Below, one piece after another: positions 41,156 to 48,469 of a DNA stretch of 64,000 nt. Both the position numbers and the translations under genes were made by a program. Each line of letters begins with the position of its first letter. Position 1 is the first letter of the stretch. The notes under the pieces are model-generated. The model had not been told where the DNA came from. It ran no database searches and saw nothing but the letters and a program-made list of their open reading frames with translations. This stretch comes from Rhodococcus erythropolis NBRC 15567. GTDB taxonomy: Bacteria > Actinomycetota > Actinomycetes > Mycobacteriales > Mycobacteriaceae. The DNA is taken from contig NZ_BCRM01000004.1 in NCBI RefSeq assembly GCF_001552595.1, positions 1 to 64,000 of the forward strand, in the 5' to 3' direction.

Positions 41156-41236
41156 GTGCCTGTCCGCCCCACGCAATTCCCGCGCCGCTCGGCTGTATCC
41201 CGGGTTCGGCTCACCGCCTGTGCGGTGATCCGATGA
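41156..41236 (+). CDS. Leaderless 26-residue upstream ORF coupled to pgsA
   Basis: GTG at 41156 follows TATTCT by exactly seven bases. The frame runs 27 codons and stops with a TGA that overlaps the pgsA ATG as ATGA (41233-41236). The product begins MPVRPTQFPRRS and ends LTACAVIR. It has six Arg and one Cys near its end. pgsA itself has only a weak ribosome site, so this ORF may feed ribosomes to pgsA. It was found from the promoter-start spacing; expression is not shown. Confidence 0.5.
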   Translation: MPVRPTQFPRRSAVSRVRLTACAVIR

Positions 41237-41874
41237 GTACCCCGCGCGATCAGACCGACGCCCATCGCGCCGCCGTCGGCCCGTCCGACGGCACACCTGT
41301 CGCGGACAACCCGGTTCCGTTGCTGAACATCGCGAACATTCTCACGATGATCCGAATGGTTCTTGTTCCGGTGTTTCTCGTTGTTCTGTTCGTCGACGGC
41401 GGACACTCGACGTGGTGGCGTCTCGGGGCGATGGGCGTGTTCATCGTCGCCGCGATCACGGATCGGATCGACGGCCAATTGGCTCGGAAGTACGGTCTGG
41501 TCACCGATTTCGGGAAACTCATGGACCCGATCGCGGACAAGGCGCTGATCGGAGCCGCGCTGATCGGGCTCTCGGTTCTCGGTGATCTGTCGTGGTGGGT
41601 GACCGGAGTGATCATCGCCAGGGAACTCGGAATCACGCTGCTGCGGTTCGCGGTTCTGCGGCACGCGGTCATCCCGGCGGGCAAGGGCGGCAAGCTCAAG
41701 ACCCTCGTGCAGGCCGTTGCGATCGGGTTCTACCTCTGCCCGCTGCCGAGCAGTTGGGACATCGTCAGCGGGCTGCTGATGGCCGCTGCCGTCGTGCTGA
41801 CGGTGGCGACGGGAATCGAATACATCGTGCAGGCGATCAGGCTTCGCGCCGGAGTTCGCGCAGTCGAGTCATGA
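41233..41874 (+). CDS. pgsA: CDP-diacylglycerol--glycerol-3-phosphate 3-phosphatidyltransferase
   Basis: A 213-residue membrane enzyme making phosphatidylglycerol phosphate. The CDP-alcohol phosphotransferase motif DGx2ARx8Gx3Dx3D is complete: DGQLARKYGLVTDFGKLMDPIAD. About five to six helices follow LLNIANILTMIRMVLVPVFL. The ATG at 41233 sits in the ATGA of a short upstream ORF. Its end overlaps cinA by ATGA. The order pgsA, cinA, clgR, pspA corresponds to the M. tuberculosis pgsA3-clgR-35-kDa antigen region. Confidence 0.93.
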   Translation: MSTPRDQTDAHRAAVGPSDGTPVADNPVPLLNIANILTMIRMVLVPVFLVVLFVDGGHSTWWRLGAMGVFIVAAITDRIDGQLARKYGLVTDFGKLMDPIADKALIGAALIGLSVLGDLSWWVTGVIIARELGITLLRFAVLRHAVIPAGKGGKLKTLVQAVAIGFYLCPLPSSWDIVSGLLMAAAVVLTVATGIEYIVQAIRLRAGVRAVES

Positions 41875-42368
41875 CCGACCCGCTGCTCGGACTCGGAGTG
41901 GTCGAACTTGTCGAGGCCCTCGGCGCCGCGAAGCAGACTGTCGCCGCCGCCGAATCTCTGACAGCAGGGCTGTTCACGGCTGCAGTCGCGTCGGTGCCGG
42001 GGTCGAGCGCGGTGCTGCGTGGGGGTCTGGTCGTGTACGCGACCGACCTGAAAGCAACACTGGCTGGTGTGGATCCAGGCCGCCTGGCAACGGACGGCCC
42101 CGTGTCCGAGAGCACGGCGGTGGCATTGGCGCTCGGCGCCCGGACGAAGTGCGGTGCGGACTGGGGTATCGGTCTGACCGGAGTCGCCGGTCCGAGTGAG
42201 CAGGACGGACACCCGGTCGGAACAGTGTTTCTCGGTATCGCCGGCCCTGACGGAACCGAATGCGAACCGCTCGCGCTCGGCGGCGAACGGTGGGAGATTC
42301 GGACAACCGCGGTCGCGACTGCCGTGTCGCGGTTGCGTGATCGTGTCGTAGAGCGTGCGGCACGATAG
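41871..42368 (+). CDS. CinA C-terminal domain protein (nicotinamide-nucleotide amidase family)
   Basis: A 165-residue stand-alone CinA C-terminal domain. The active-site segment AAAESLTAGLFTAAVASVPGSSAVLRGGLVVYA and the LTGVAGPSEQDGHPVGTVFLGI segment are intact. Relatives (PncC) deamidate NMN in NAD recycling. The N-terminal molybdopterin-like domain of full CinA is absent, as usual for this shorter form. It starts in ATGA overlap with pgsA. Confidence 0.9.
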   Translation: MTDPLLGLGVVELVEALGAAKQTVAAAESLTAGLFTAAVASVPGSSAVLRGGLVVYATDLKATLAGVDPGRLATDGPVSESTAVALALGARTKCGADWGIGLTGVAGPSEQDGHPVGTVFLGIAGPDGTECEPLALGGERWEIRTTAVATAVSRLRDRVVERAAR

Positions 42369-42372
42369 GCTC

Positions 42373-42400
42373 GGGAACCAATCGGATGTGTTCGGACGTT
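42373..42400 (+). promoter_or_regulatory. ECF (SigE-type) promoter of clgR
   Basis: GGGAACC (42373-42379), 17 bases, then CGTT (42397-42400) matches the mycobacterial SigE/SigH-type consensus. It lies about 60 bases before the clgR ATG. In M. tuberculosis clgR is known to be driven by SigE under envelope stress. Confidence 0.7.
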
Positions 42401-42458
42401 GACGATTGTGAAGACGTACGACCATGCACGATGAGGTCACGGATGAAGGAGGAGCGAG

Positions 42459-42839
42459 ATGGCGCTGCTATTGCGTGAGGCAATCGGTGACAGTCTCCGG
42501 CGTACGCGCGTTTCGCAGAGCCGCACGCTACGTGAGGTCTCGAACAGCGCGCGTGTGAGCTTGGGCTATCTGTCCGAAGTGGAACGTGGACGTAAGGAAG
42601 CATCGAGCGAATTGTTGGCGGCGATCTGTGATGCGCTCGCAGTCCCACTGTCCGACGTGCTGGTCGACGTGAGCGAGACCCTGGCCACGAAGAAGAGCGC
42701 TCCGGTAGCTGGTCGGCAGGTTGCCGAACCTGCCGTGTCGGCTTCCGGCTCTGTCTCGGCTTCCGGTTCGCCGACTATCGCACGCGATACCCGCGTCGTG
42801 ATTCCGGCACCGAACGCTCGAAGGTTGGCGGCGGCGTAG
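42459..42839 (+). CDS. clgR: XRE-family transcriptional activator ClgR
   Basis: A 126-residue regulator of Clp protease and phage-shock genes. The helix-turn-helix ([55 protein letters not shown]) is near-identical in pattern to mycobacterial ClgR. The C-terminal half is low-complexity and Ser/Gly/Ala-rich, and the protein ends in RRLAAA. That resembles an ssrA-like ClpP degron, as known for other ClgR proteins. AGGAGGAGC precedes the ATG. A SigE-type promoter lies upstream. Confidence 0.94.
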   Translation: MALLLREAIGDSLRRTRVSQSRTLREVSNSARVSLGYLSEVERGRKEASSELLAAICDALAVPLSDVLVDVSETLATKKSAPVAGRQVAEPAVSASGSVSASGSPTIARDTRVVIPAPNARRLAAA

Positions 42840-42995
42840 CCACTACCGGCCGTAACCGATAGATTTTGTACGTAACCGCCGGTTTCCAGCAGGTGGGGTC
42901 AGAGCAGATAGGGCGCAGCCCTTGTTTCGGTGCGCGACGGTCGCGCTCCGGGTCGCGTTCGGCGCGGCGCATCAGATGGAGGCAGGATCAAACCA

Positions 42996-43808
42996 ATGGC
43001 TAATCCTTTCGTCAAGGGCTGGAAGTACCTGATGGCGCTCTTCAATTCGAAGATCGATGAGAAGGCAGATCCAAAGGTTCAGATTCAGCAGGCGATCGAG
43101 GACGCACAGCGCCAGCATCAGGCGTTGTCCCAGCAGGCTGCGTCGGTGATCGGTAATCAGCGTCAACTCGAGATGAAGCTCAGCCGTCAACTCGACGAGG
43201 TCGAAAAGCTCAACGCCAACGCGCGCCAGGCAGTCAACCTCGCCGATCAGGCCGCTGCTGCCGGCGACAACGACAAGGCGATTCAGTACACCAACGCTGC
43301 AGAAGCTTTTGCGGCCCAGTTGGTGACGGCCGAGCAGGGCGTCGAGGATCTGAAAGCACTGCACGACCAGTCCTTGCAGGCAGCCGCTCAGGCCAAGAAG
43401 GCCGTCGAGCAGAACGCGATGACACTGCAGGCAAAGGTTGCCGAGCGCACCAAGCTGCTCAGCCAGCTCGAGCAGGCCAAGATGCAGGAGCGCGTGAGCG
43501 AGTCCCTTCGTTCCATGGACAGCACGCTGTCGGCTCCGGGCAACACACCCAGCCTCGATGCTGTGCGCGACAAGATCGAACGTCGCTACGCTGACGCACT
43601 CGGCTCTGCCGAGCTCGCCCAGAACTCCGTTCAGGGCCGCATGATGGAGGTCCAGCAGGCCTCGGTCCAGATGGCAGGGCACAGTCGTCTCGAGCAGATT
43701 CGTGCATCCATGAAGGGCGAGGCGCTGCCGTCCGGCGGCGCAGCAGCCACTCCCGCGACTCCGTCCGTCGAAAAGCAGCCCCCGGCTGCCGGTCAGACCG
43801 GGCAGTAG
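42996..43808 (+). CDS. pspA: Phage shock protein A (PspA/IM30 family, 35-kDa antigen)
   Basis: A 270-residue membrane-stress protein that is almost entirely coiled coil. The start [42 protein letters not shown] is diagnostic for actinobacterial PspA (Rv2744c). The N-terminal amphipathic helix should bind stressed membranes. The C-terminus is a short Pro/Ala tail. A 156-base gap separates it from clgR, with GGAGG 13 bases before the ATG, so it may have its own promoter as well. Confidence 0.95.
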   Translation: MANPFVKGWKYLMALFNSKIDEKADPKVQIQQAIEDAQRQHQALSQQAASVIGNQRQLEMKLSRQLDEVEKLNANARQAVNLADQAAAAGDNDKAIQYTNAAEAFAAQLVTAEQGVEDLKALHDQSLQAAAQAKKAVEQNAMTLQAKVAERTKLLSQLEQAKMQERVSESLRSMDSTLSAPGNTPSLDAVRDKIERRYADALGSAELAQNSVQGRMMEVQQASVQMAGHSRLEQIRASMKGEALPSGGAAATPATPSVEKQPPAAGQTGQ

Positions 43809-43839
43809 CCGAATCCTCGATGTCGGCAGTGATGCTCTG

Positions 43840-44685
43840 ATGTTTTCTTCACGAGACGGTCGATCTGGGCGTGAGCCCCGGTCGGCCGTTCCCGTTTCCG
43901 TATCCGGCGCTTTCGGAGCCTTGGGACGCACCGCGGATACATTGCGCGAGGTCGGGCTTTCGGCGGCGGATGCCGCTCGGCGGTGGCAGGACCCGCGGGC
44001 CAAGTTCGAGCGCAAGCGTGCCCGTGCGCGCCGACGCGCTCAGCGTTGGGGTTTCATGTCCGGCGGATCCGTGGTCGGCACGGCCGGCCTCGCTGTCGCG
44101 TCGGCTCCAGAGTGGTCGGTGGTCGTGGCAGGCGGGGGAGCGGCACTGTTCGCGGTTCCCGCCGTGATCGCGGTCGGCCGCTACCGTTCGATGAGTTCCG
44201 GCCCGCCGCCGTCAGCGCCGATTCGCCGGCGGCTGCCACCGTCGTCGTCTCGCGCGTTCATCCCGATGTCGCGCCTCATCGGCGCCGAGACTTCGCTGTT
44301 CGAGATCTTGAGTGTGCTCAGACGCGCCGACACCATCGACCCCGGTGAGTTGGACGAAATCACTGTTACCGCCGATTCGGCACTGAGAGCGATGTTCGCG
44401 GTGTCTTCGGATGTCGTCGCGATGGAACGCGCTGTGGCCGCGACGCCGAAGGTAACCGAACCTCTTGATCCCACCATCGACGGCGCAGTCCGTGAGTTGC
44501 AGTCGGGGTTGGATCAGTACGAGGATCTGGTGACTTCGGCAGCTGCTCTGACAGCGCCTCACAGCCCGTCGGCGCTCGTGGGATTCAACCGAGAGCTTTC
44601 GGCGCTGCACGCGGCCGCCGAGCGGCTCTCGGCGCTTGCCGACGCCATCGGCGAGGTGGACGACATCACCCGCAAGTACAACTGA
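43840..44685 (+). CDS. pspM: PspM-like membrane partner of PspA (Rv2743c-like)
   Basis: A 281-residue protein. A basic N-terminal region (KFERKRARARRRAQRWG) precedes two close membrane helices (SGGSVVGTAGLAVASA and WSVVVAGGGAALFAVPAVIAVG). About 150 helical residues follow. Gene order clgR-pspA-here matches the mycobacterial clgR-pspA-pspM-pspN unit. The fourth gene, pspN (Rv2742c), is not found; the next gene is on the other strand. The identification rests on topology and order more than on motifs. Confidence 0.8.
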   Translation: MFSSRDGRSGREPRSAVPVSVSGAFGALGRTADTLREVGLSAADAARRWQDPRAKFERKRARARRRAQRWGFMSGGSVVGTAGLAVASAPEWSVVVAGGGAALFAVPAVIAVGRYRSMSSGPPPSAPIRRRLPPSSSRAFIPMSRLIGAETSLFEILSVLRRADTIDPGELDEITVTADSALRAMFAVSSDVVAMERAVAATPKVTEPLDPTIDGAVRELQSGLDQYEDLVTSAAALTAPHSPSALVGFNRELSALHAAAERLSALADAIGEVDDITRKYN

Positions 44686-44724
44686 TCGGCTCTCGCGCCT
44701 GATCAATGCTCCCTGTTCGACATC

Positions 44725-45330
44725 TCAGTCGTCGGCGCCGCGGGCCGCCAATGCTTCGCCCATTGCGTCCGCGGTCATCAGGGTGCCGACGATGACCGGC
44801 ACTGCGAAGGATCGCAGCGAGAATCCGAGCCCTCGCGCCTTGCGTGCCTCGGACACCTGTGTGATGACCTCGAACATCAGCGGGATACACCGGATCGTCA
44901 TTGCGAGGAGCAAGGCGATCCGTTCGGGATTGACGCCGAAGCGTCGCAAGGGTGTCAGAAATCTGGTGATCGCGTCGAGCATCTCGGAGATCCGTGTGGT
45001 CAGACCCATGATCGCCGCGAAGGCGATCGAAATGATCAGAACCCCGCAAACGACGGCCGCTCGCTGCCATCCCGCGACTACCAGCTGGAACGCCCCGATG
45101 AAGAGCAACATCCACAGCGCCGGACGCAGCTGCCGGATTGCAGTCATCGGAGGAATGCGCGCAATCGCGTACAGGGCCACAACTACGATCGTGGGAGCTG
45201 CCAGTTGCCACGGCTCACGCACGAAGATCGAGACGGCGAGAATGGCCACGACCAAGGCGAAGAGCTTGATTCCCGTCGGCATCCGGTGCAGGAGTGAGCA
45301 GCCCGGTCGGTAGACGCCGAGAGTGGTCAC
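44725..45330 (-). CDS. bioN: Biotin ECF transporter transmembrane protein (EcfT/BioN)
   Basis: A 201-residue membrane coupling subunit of a vitamin ECF transporter. The EcfT hallmark ARG motif occurs in EARKARGLGFSL, with a second one near the end (AARGADD), both expected to contact the ATPase. About five helices are seen. The GTG start overlaps the ATPase stop by GTGA. With BioM and BioY it forms a dedicated biotin importer. Confidence 0.92.
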   Translation of the reverse strand: MTTLGVYRPGCSLLHRMPTGIKLFALVVAILAVSIFVREPWQLAAPTIVVVALYAIARIPPMTAIRQLRPALWMLLFIGAFQLVVAGWQRAAVVCGVLIISIAFAAIMGLTTRISEMLDAITRFLTPLRRFGVNPERIALLLAMTIRCIPLMFEVITQVSEARKARGLGFSLRSFAVPVIVGTLMTADAMGEALAARGADD

Positions 45331-46007
45331 GAGACCAACGACCGGTAGTGATCGATGGAGTCGGCGGGGGAGCCGTCAGCGACGACGCGGCCTTGGTCGA
45401 CGACCAACACCCGTTCGAAGGATTCGAGGAGATCGAGTTGGTGGGTCACGACGATCAGTTGCTGATCGAGTGACGCGAATACCGAGCTGATCAGCCGAGA
45501 GTTGCGAAGGTCGAGGAGCGTGGTGGGTTCGTCGGCGACGAGTACGTTCGGTTCCGTCACCATGATGGCCGCGAGCGCGAGGAGCTGTTTCTGCCCGCCC
45601 GAAAGCTGGTGGGTGGGATGGTCGGCGTGCCCGGCGAGGCCGTAGCGTTCGAGCACCGAGGCCACCTTTGCGGCGCGCTCGGCTTTGCCCAATCCGCTAC
45701 GGCGGAGCGAGAATTCGATGTCCTCGGCAACCGTCGGCATCACGATCTGGTGGTTGGGATCGGTGAAGACGAATCCGACCTGCTTGCGTACGTCGCGGCC
45801 CTTCTTCGCCGTGTCCAAGCCGTTGACGTGGACGTGTCCTTCCGTTGGAACGACCAGTCCGTTGATCATGCGAGCGAGGGTCGACTTGCCGCTTCCGTTC
45901 GCACCCACGATTCCGATTCGCTGCTCGCTCAGTCGCAGATTTATCTGCTGCAGGACCGTTCGTTCACCGAAGCTGTGTCCGACGTTCTCGAAGACGATCT
46001 CACTCAT
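45327..46007 (-). CDS. bioM: Biotin ECF transporter ATP-binding protein
   Basis: A 226-residue ATPase powering biotin uptake. Walker A is GANGSGKST, the Q-loop FVFTDPNHQIVMPTV is typical of ECF ATPases, the signature is LSGGQKQLLALA and Walker B is VLVADEPTTLLD. It begins seven bases after the bioY stop and overlaps bioN. Confidence 0.94.
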   Translation of the reverse strand: MSEIVFENVGHSFGERTVLQQINLRLSEQRIGIVGANGSGKSTLARMINGLVVPTEGHVHVNGLDTAKKGRDVRKQVGFVFTDPNHQIVMPTVAEDIEFSLRRSGLGKAERAAKVASVLERYGLAGHADHPTHQLSGGQKQLLALAAIMVTEPNVLVADEPTTLLDLRNSRLISSVFASLDQQLIVVTHQLDLLESFERVLVVDQGRVVADGSPADSIDHYRSLVS

Positions 46008-46013
46008 CGGAGA

Positions 46014-46610
46014 TTAATTCGCCACCACGGTCTTGTTCGACGAGATCACCGAGTCGCGCAGCAGTGCTGGGTATGCCCGATGAACCTGGGACGCGACCAA
46101 CGCGGTGACGACCGCTTTTGCGGCGTCGAGAGGAATGAAGGCGGCGTTGGCCGACCATGCGGCAACGAAGCTCATGTGTCCGCGGACCATCATTCCGACG
46201 ATGCCGAACGCGTAGAGAATGACCACGCCGCCGAGAAGGTTGATGCCGATGCCCGCGATGATCCGGTACTTGGGCAGCATCTTGGCAGTCAGCCATCCGA
46301 TGACAAACGCCGTCGGGATCCAACCGATGAGGAATCCGGCTGTCGGGCTGGAGAGAGACACGAGTGCGGTGCGACCGCCGGCAAGGACCGGTAGACCGAC
46401 TAATCCCAGGGCAATGACCGTCAGGACGGCGAGAACACCCTTGCGCGGTCCGAGTAGAGCGCCGGCCATCATGACGCCCATGGACTGAAGTGTGATCGGC
46501 ACGCCGGAAATGCCGATGTTGATCGACCCGGGGAGGCCCAGCGCGATGATGAGTGCGGCGAAGACGGCTACATGCGCGAGATCGCGAGCGGGGAAACGGG
46601 TCGTAGACAC
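46014..46610 (-). CDS. bioY: Biotin transporter substrate-binding subunit BioY
   Basis: A 198-residue S-component with six helices that binds biotin. Diagnostic parts are GISGVPITLQSMGVMMAGALLGPRKG and LSSPTAGFLIGWIPTAFVIGWL. The GTG start has AGGAGC about ten bases upstream. No birA or biotin-operator gene is adjacent. It is the first gene of bioY-bioM-bioN. Confidence 0.95.
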   Translation of the reverse strand: MSTTRFPARDLAHVAVFAALIIALGLPGSINIGISGVPITLQSMGVMMAGALLGPRKGVLAVLTVIALGLVGLPVLAGGRTALVSLSSPTAGFLIGWIPTAFVIGWLTAKMLPKYRIIAGIGINLLGGVVILYAFGIVGMMVRGHMSFVAAWSANAAFIPLDAAKAVVTALVASQVHRAYPALLRDSVISSNKTVVAN

Positions 46611-46847
46611 TGCGGACGTGCTCCTTCGGCATACGGGATCGAACTTCGCGAGTTTACGCCAGGAGCAAGCTCCGATGGGTTGGACACCTGACCTGCGTGA
46701 GGGCCGGTCTCGGGGTGAACCCTGATCTTTACCTGAACTTGCCGCTGAGCTGCTGCTTTGTCACGCCAGACCTGTCAGGCTGGTTCTACGGATGAAGCAG
46801 CACCTGTCCGATTCGACTGATTATTCAACGGCACGTTGGAGGTAAGC

Positions 46848-47024
46848 ATGTTTTGGAAGATCGTTTTGGCCGTCGTCCTGGTGTGGGTCGCACTCGCGGT
46901 GGTCGGTGCCCTGATCAAGGGGCTTTTCTGGGTTTTGGTTGTCGGCGCCGTCGGCTTCGGAATCTATTTCCTGGTGAAGGCGATGTCGGGAAGTGACGAC
47001 AATTCGCCCGCTTCGCGGTTCTGA
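46848..47024 (+). CDS. Small two-helix membrane protein, unknown function
   Basis: A 58-residue hydrophobic protein (MFWKIVLAVVLVWVALAVVGALIKGLFWVLVVGAVGFGIYFLVKAM) ending in a polar tail. Two adjacent helices are separated by a Lys-Gly turn. The ATG at 46848 follows GGAGGT (46838-46843). Similar small proteins are widespread in actinobacteria without a known role. The 237-base gap upstream has one bulged inverted repeat (CCAGACCTG/CAGGCTGG at 46766-46783) and otherwise nothing clear. Confidence 0.8.
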   Translation: MFWKIVLAVVLVWVALAVVGALIKGLFWVLVVGAVGFGIYFLVKAMSGSDDNSPASRF

Positions 47025-47041
47025 CGGGCAAGATCTGCCCT

Positions 47042-47755
47042 ATGGAAAACTTCCCCGAGGACTGGCAGCGCGCGATTGTCATCGTGGCGCATCCCGATGA
47101 CATCGAATACGGCGCAGCCGCAGCAGTGGCGCAGTGGACCGATCGCGGCAAAGACGTGCGATATGTCCTGGCCACGCGCGGCGAGGCCGGAATCGCCGGT
47201 CTGTCGCCCGAGGAGTCCGGCCCGGTCCGCGAGGAAGAAGAGCGTCGCTCGGCCGCGATCGTCGGTGTCAGTGAGGTGGAGTTCCTCGGCCTGCCCGACG
47301 GTCGTCTCGTGGAAGGCTTGGAGTTGCGCTCGACTCTCGCCGCAGCAATTCGTCGTCACCGCCCGGAATTAGTGGTGACGATGAACTTCTCCCATACCTG
47401 GGGACCTGGCTACCTCAACAGCGCGGATCACCGAGCGCTCGGGATCAGCGTCCTGGACGCGACCGCTGATGCGGCGAACGAATGGATCTTTCCGTCATTG
47501 ACGGCGCAGGGACTGGCGCCGTGGTCCGGCGTTCGGTGGGTTGCGGTCAACACGATGACTCCTACACACTGCGTCGACGTGACGTCGACGGTCGATCGCG
47601 CCGTGGATTCGCTCGCGGAACATGCGCGATATCTGGCGGCGTTGAGTTCCACGCCGATCCGGGAACAGGCGCGCGCACAGATCGACATGGTCAGCGGACC
47701 GAAGCCTGGATTCGACGCCGAGCGCGCAGTTGGTTTCGAGTTGTACTATTTCTGA
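47042..47755 (+). CDS. PIG-L (LmbE-like) family zinc deacetylase
   Basis: A 237-residue metal hydrolase. The zinc motif AHPDDIEYG opens the fold, followed by LATRGEAGI and the later NFSHTWGPGYLNSADHRALG with a His pair. Relatives remove acetyl groups from N-acetylglucosaminyl substrates, including mycothiol pathway intermediates. The substrate here is unknown. The first Met is 17 bases after the small membrane gene, so the two may be cotranscribed. Confidence 0.9.
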   Translation: MENFPEDWQRAIVIVAHPDDIEYGAAAAVAQWTDRGKDVRYVLATRGEAGIAGLSPEESGPVREEEERRSAAIVGVSEVEFLGLPDGRLVEGLELRSTLAAAIRRHRPELVVTMNFSHTWGPGYLNSADHRALGISVLDATADAANEWIFPSLTAQGLAPWSGVRWVAVNTMTPTHCVDVTSTVDRAVDSLAEHARYLAALSSTPIREQARAQIDMVSGPKPGFDAERAVGFELYYF

Positions 47756-47792
47756 TGATCTCTGAGCGAGAGAACTCGCAAGTCCCGACGGG

Positions 47793-47843
47793 ATTACCGG
47801 TGACTTGTCCGGTATTGTGTTACATACGATGGTAATCCGTAAC
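47793..47843 (+). promoter_or_regulatory. Candidate TetR operators and -10
   Basis: ATTACCGG (47793-47800) and CCGGTATT (47809-47816) form an inverted repeat with one mismatch, overlapping the -10-like TATTGT (47813-47818). A second repeat GTTAC (47819-47823)/GTAAC (47839-47843) spans the ATG at 47829. Both would suit TetR autorepression. Confidence 0.4.
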
Positions 47844-48467
47844 GCAGATGGCCCAATTGTCCCTCGCAAGGCAGACGGTCAGCGCATCCCCAGCCGCGAG
47901 ATCGACGACGTGATTCTCGACGCAGCAAGGTCGTGTGTCCTCGATTTCGGAATGCAGCGAACCACACTGGCGGAGATCTCGCGTCGCGCCGGCGTGAGCC
48001 GGCCGACCGTCTACCGGCGATGGCCGGACACGCGAGCCGTCGTCGCGGATCTGCTCACCCGGGAGATTCGATCGGTGCTGCCCGAGGTGACCTTCACCGG
48101 GTCTGCGGCCACATTGCTCGTGGAAGCGATCGGGGACGTCGTCGGCCAGATTCGCGACCATCCGCTCTTCGTGAAGATTCGGCACGCTGATCAAGAGTTG
48201 CTCACCACCTACATCGTGGACCGACTCGGCGCGAGCCAGAAGTCGATTCTCGAACTGATCACTTCCGTCGTCGCTGCCGGTCAACAAGACGGTTCGATTC
48301 GCGAGGGAAGCGTCAACGAGATTGCGGCGATGGTTCTACTGATGGCTCAGTCCGTCGTCATCTCCGCACCGACTCTCGAGCCGGAACTTTCCGCCGACGC
48401 GTCGGTCGAGCAACTCAGACATGCGGTCGCTGCGTATCTGGCACCTGCAAAGAATTCGGGAGAATAG
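47829..48467 (+). CDS. TetR family transcriptional regulator
   Basis: A 212-residue regulator. The N-terminal helix-turn-helix is typical: LDAARSCVLDFGMQRTTLAEISRRAGVSRPTVYRRWPDTRAVVADLL. The ligand domain is not recognisable. It ends two bases before the glpD start, so both are probably one transcript and the regulator may control glycerol-3-phosphate use. Inverted repeats overlap its promoter and start. The mRNA leader would be only a few bases. Confidence 0.9.
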   Translation: MVIRNADGPIVPRKADGQRIPSREIDDVILDAARSCVLDFGMQRTTLAEISRRAGVSRPTVYRRWPDTRAVVADLLTREIRSVLPEVTFTGSAATLLVEAIGDVVGQIRDHPLFVKIRHADQELLTTYIVDRLGASQKSILELITSVVAAGQQDGSIREGSVNEIAAMVLLMAQSVVISAPTLEPELSADASVEQLRHAVAAYLAPAKNSGE

Positions 48468-48469
48468 CT

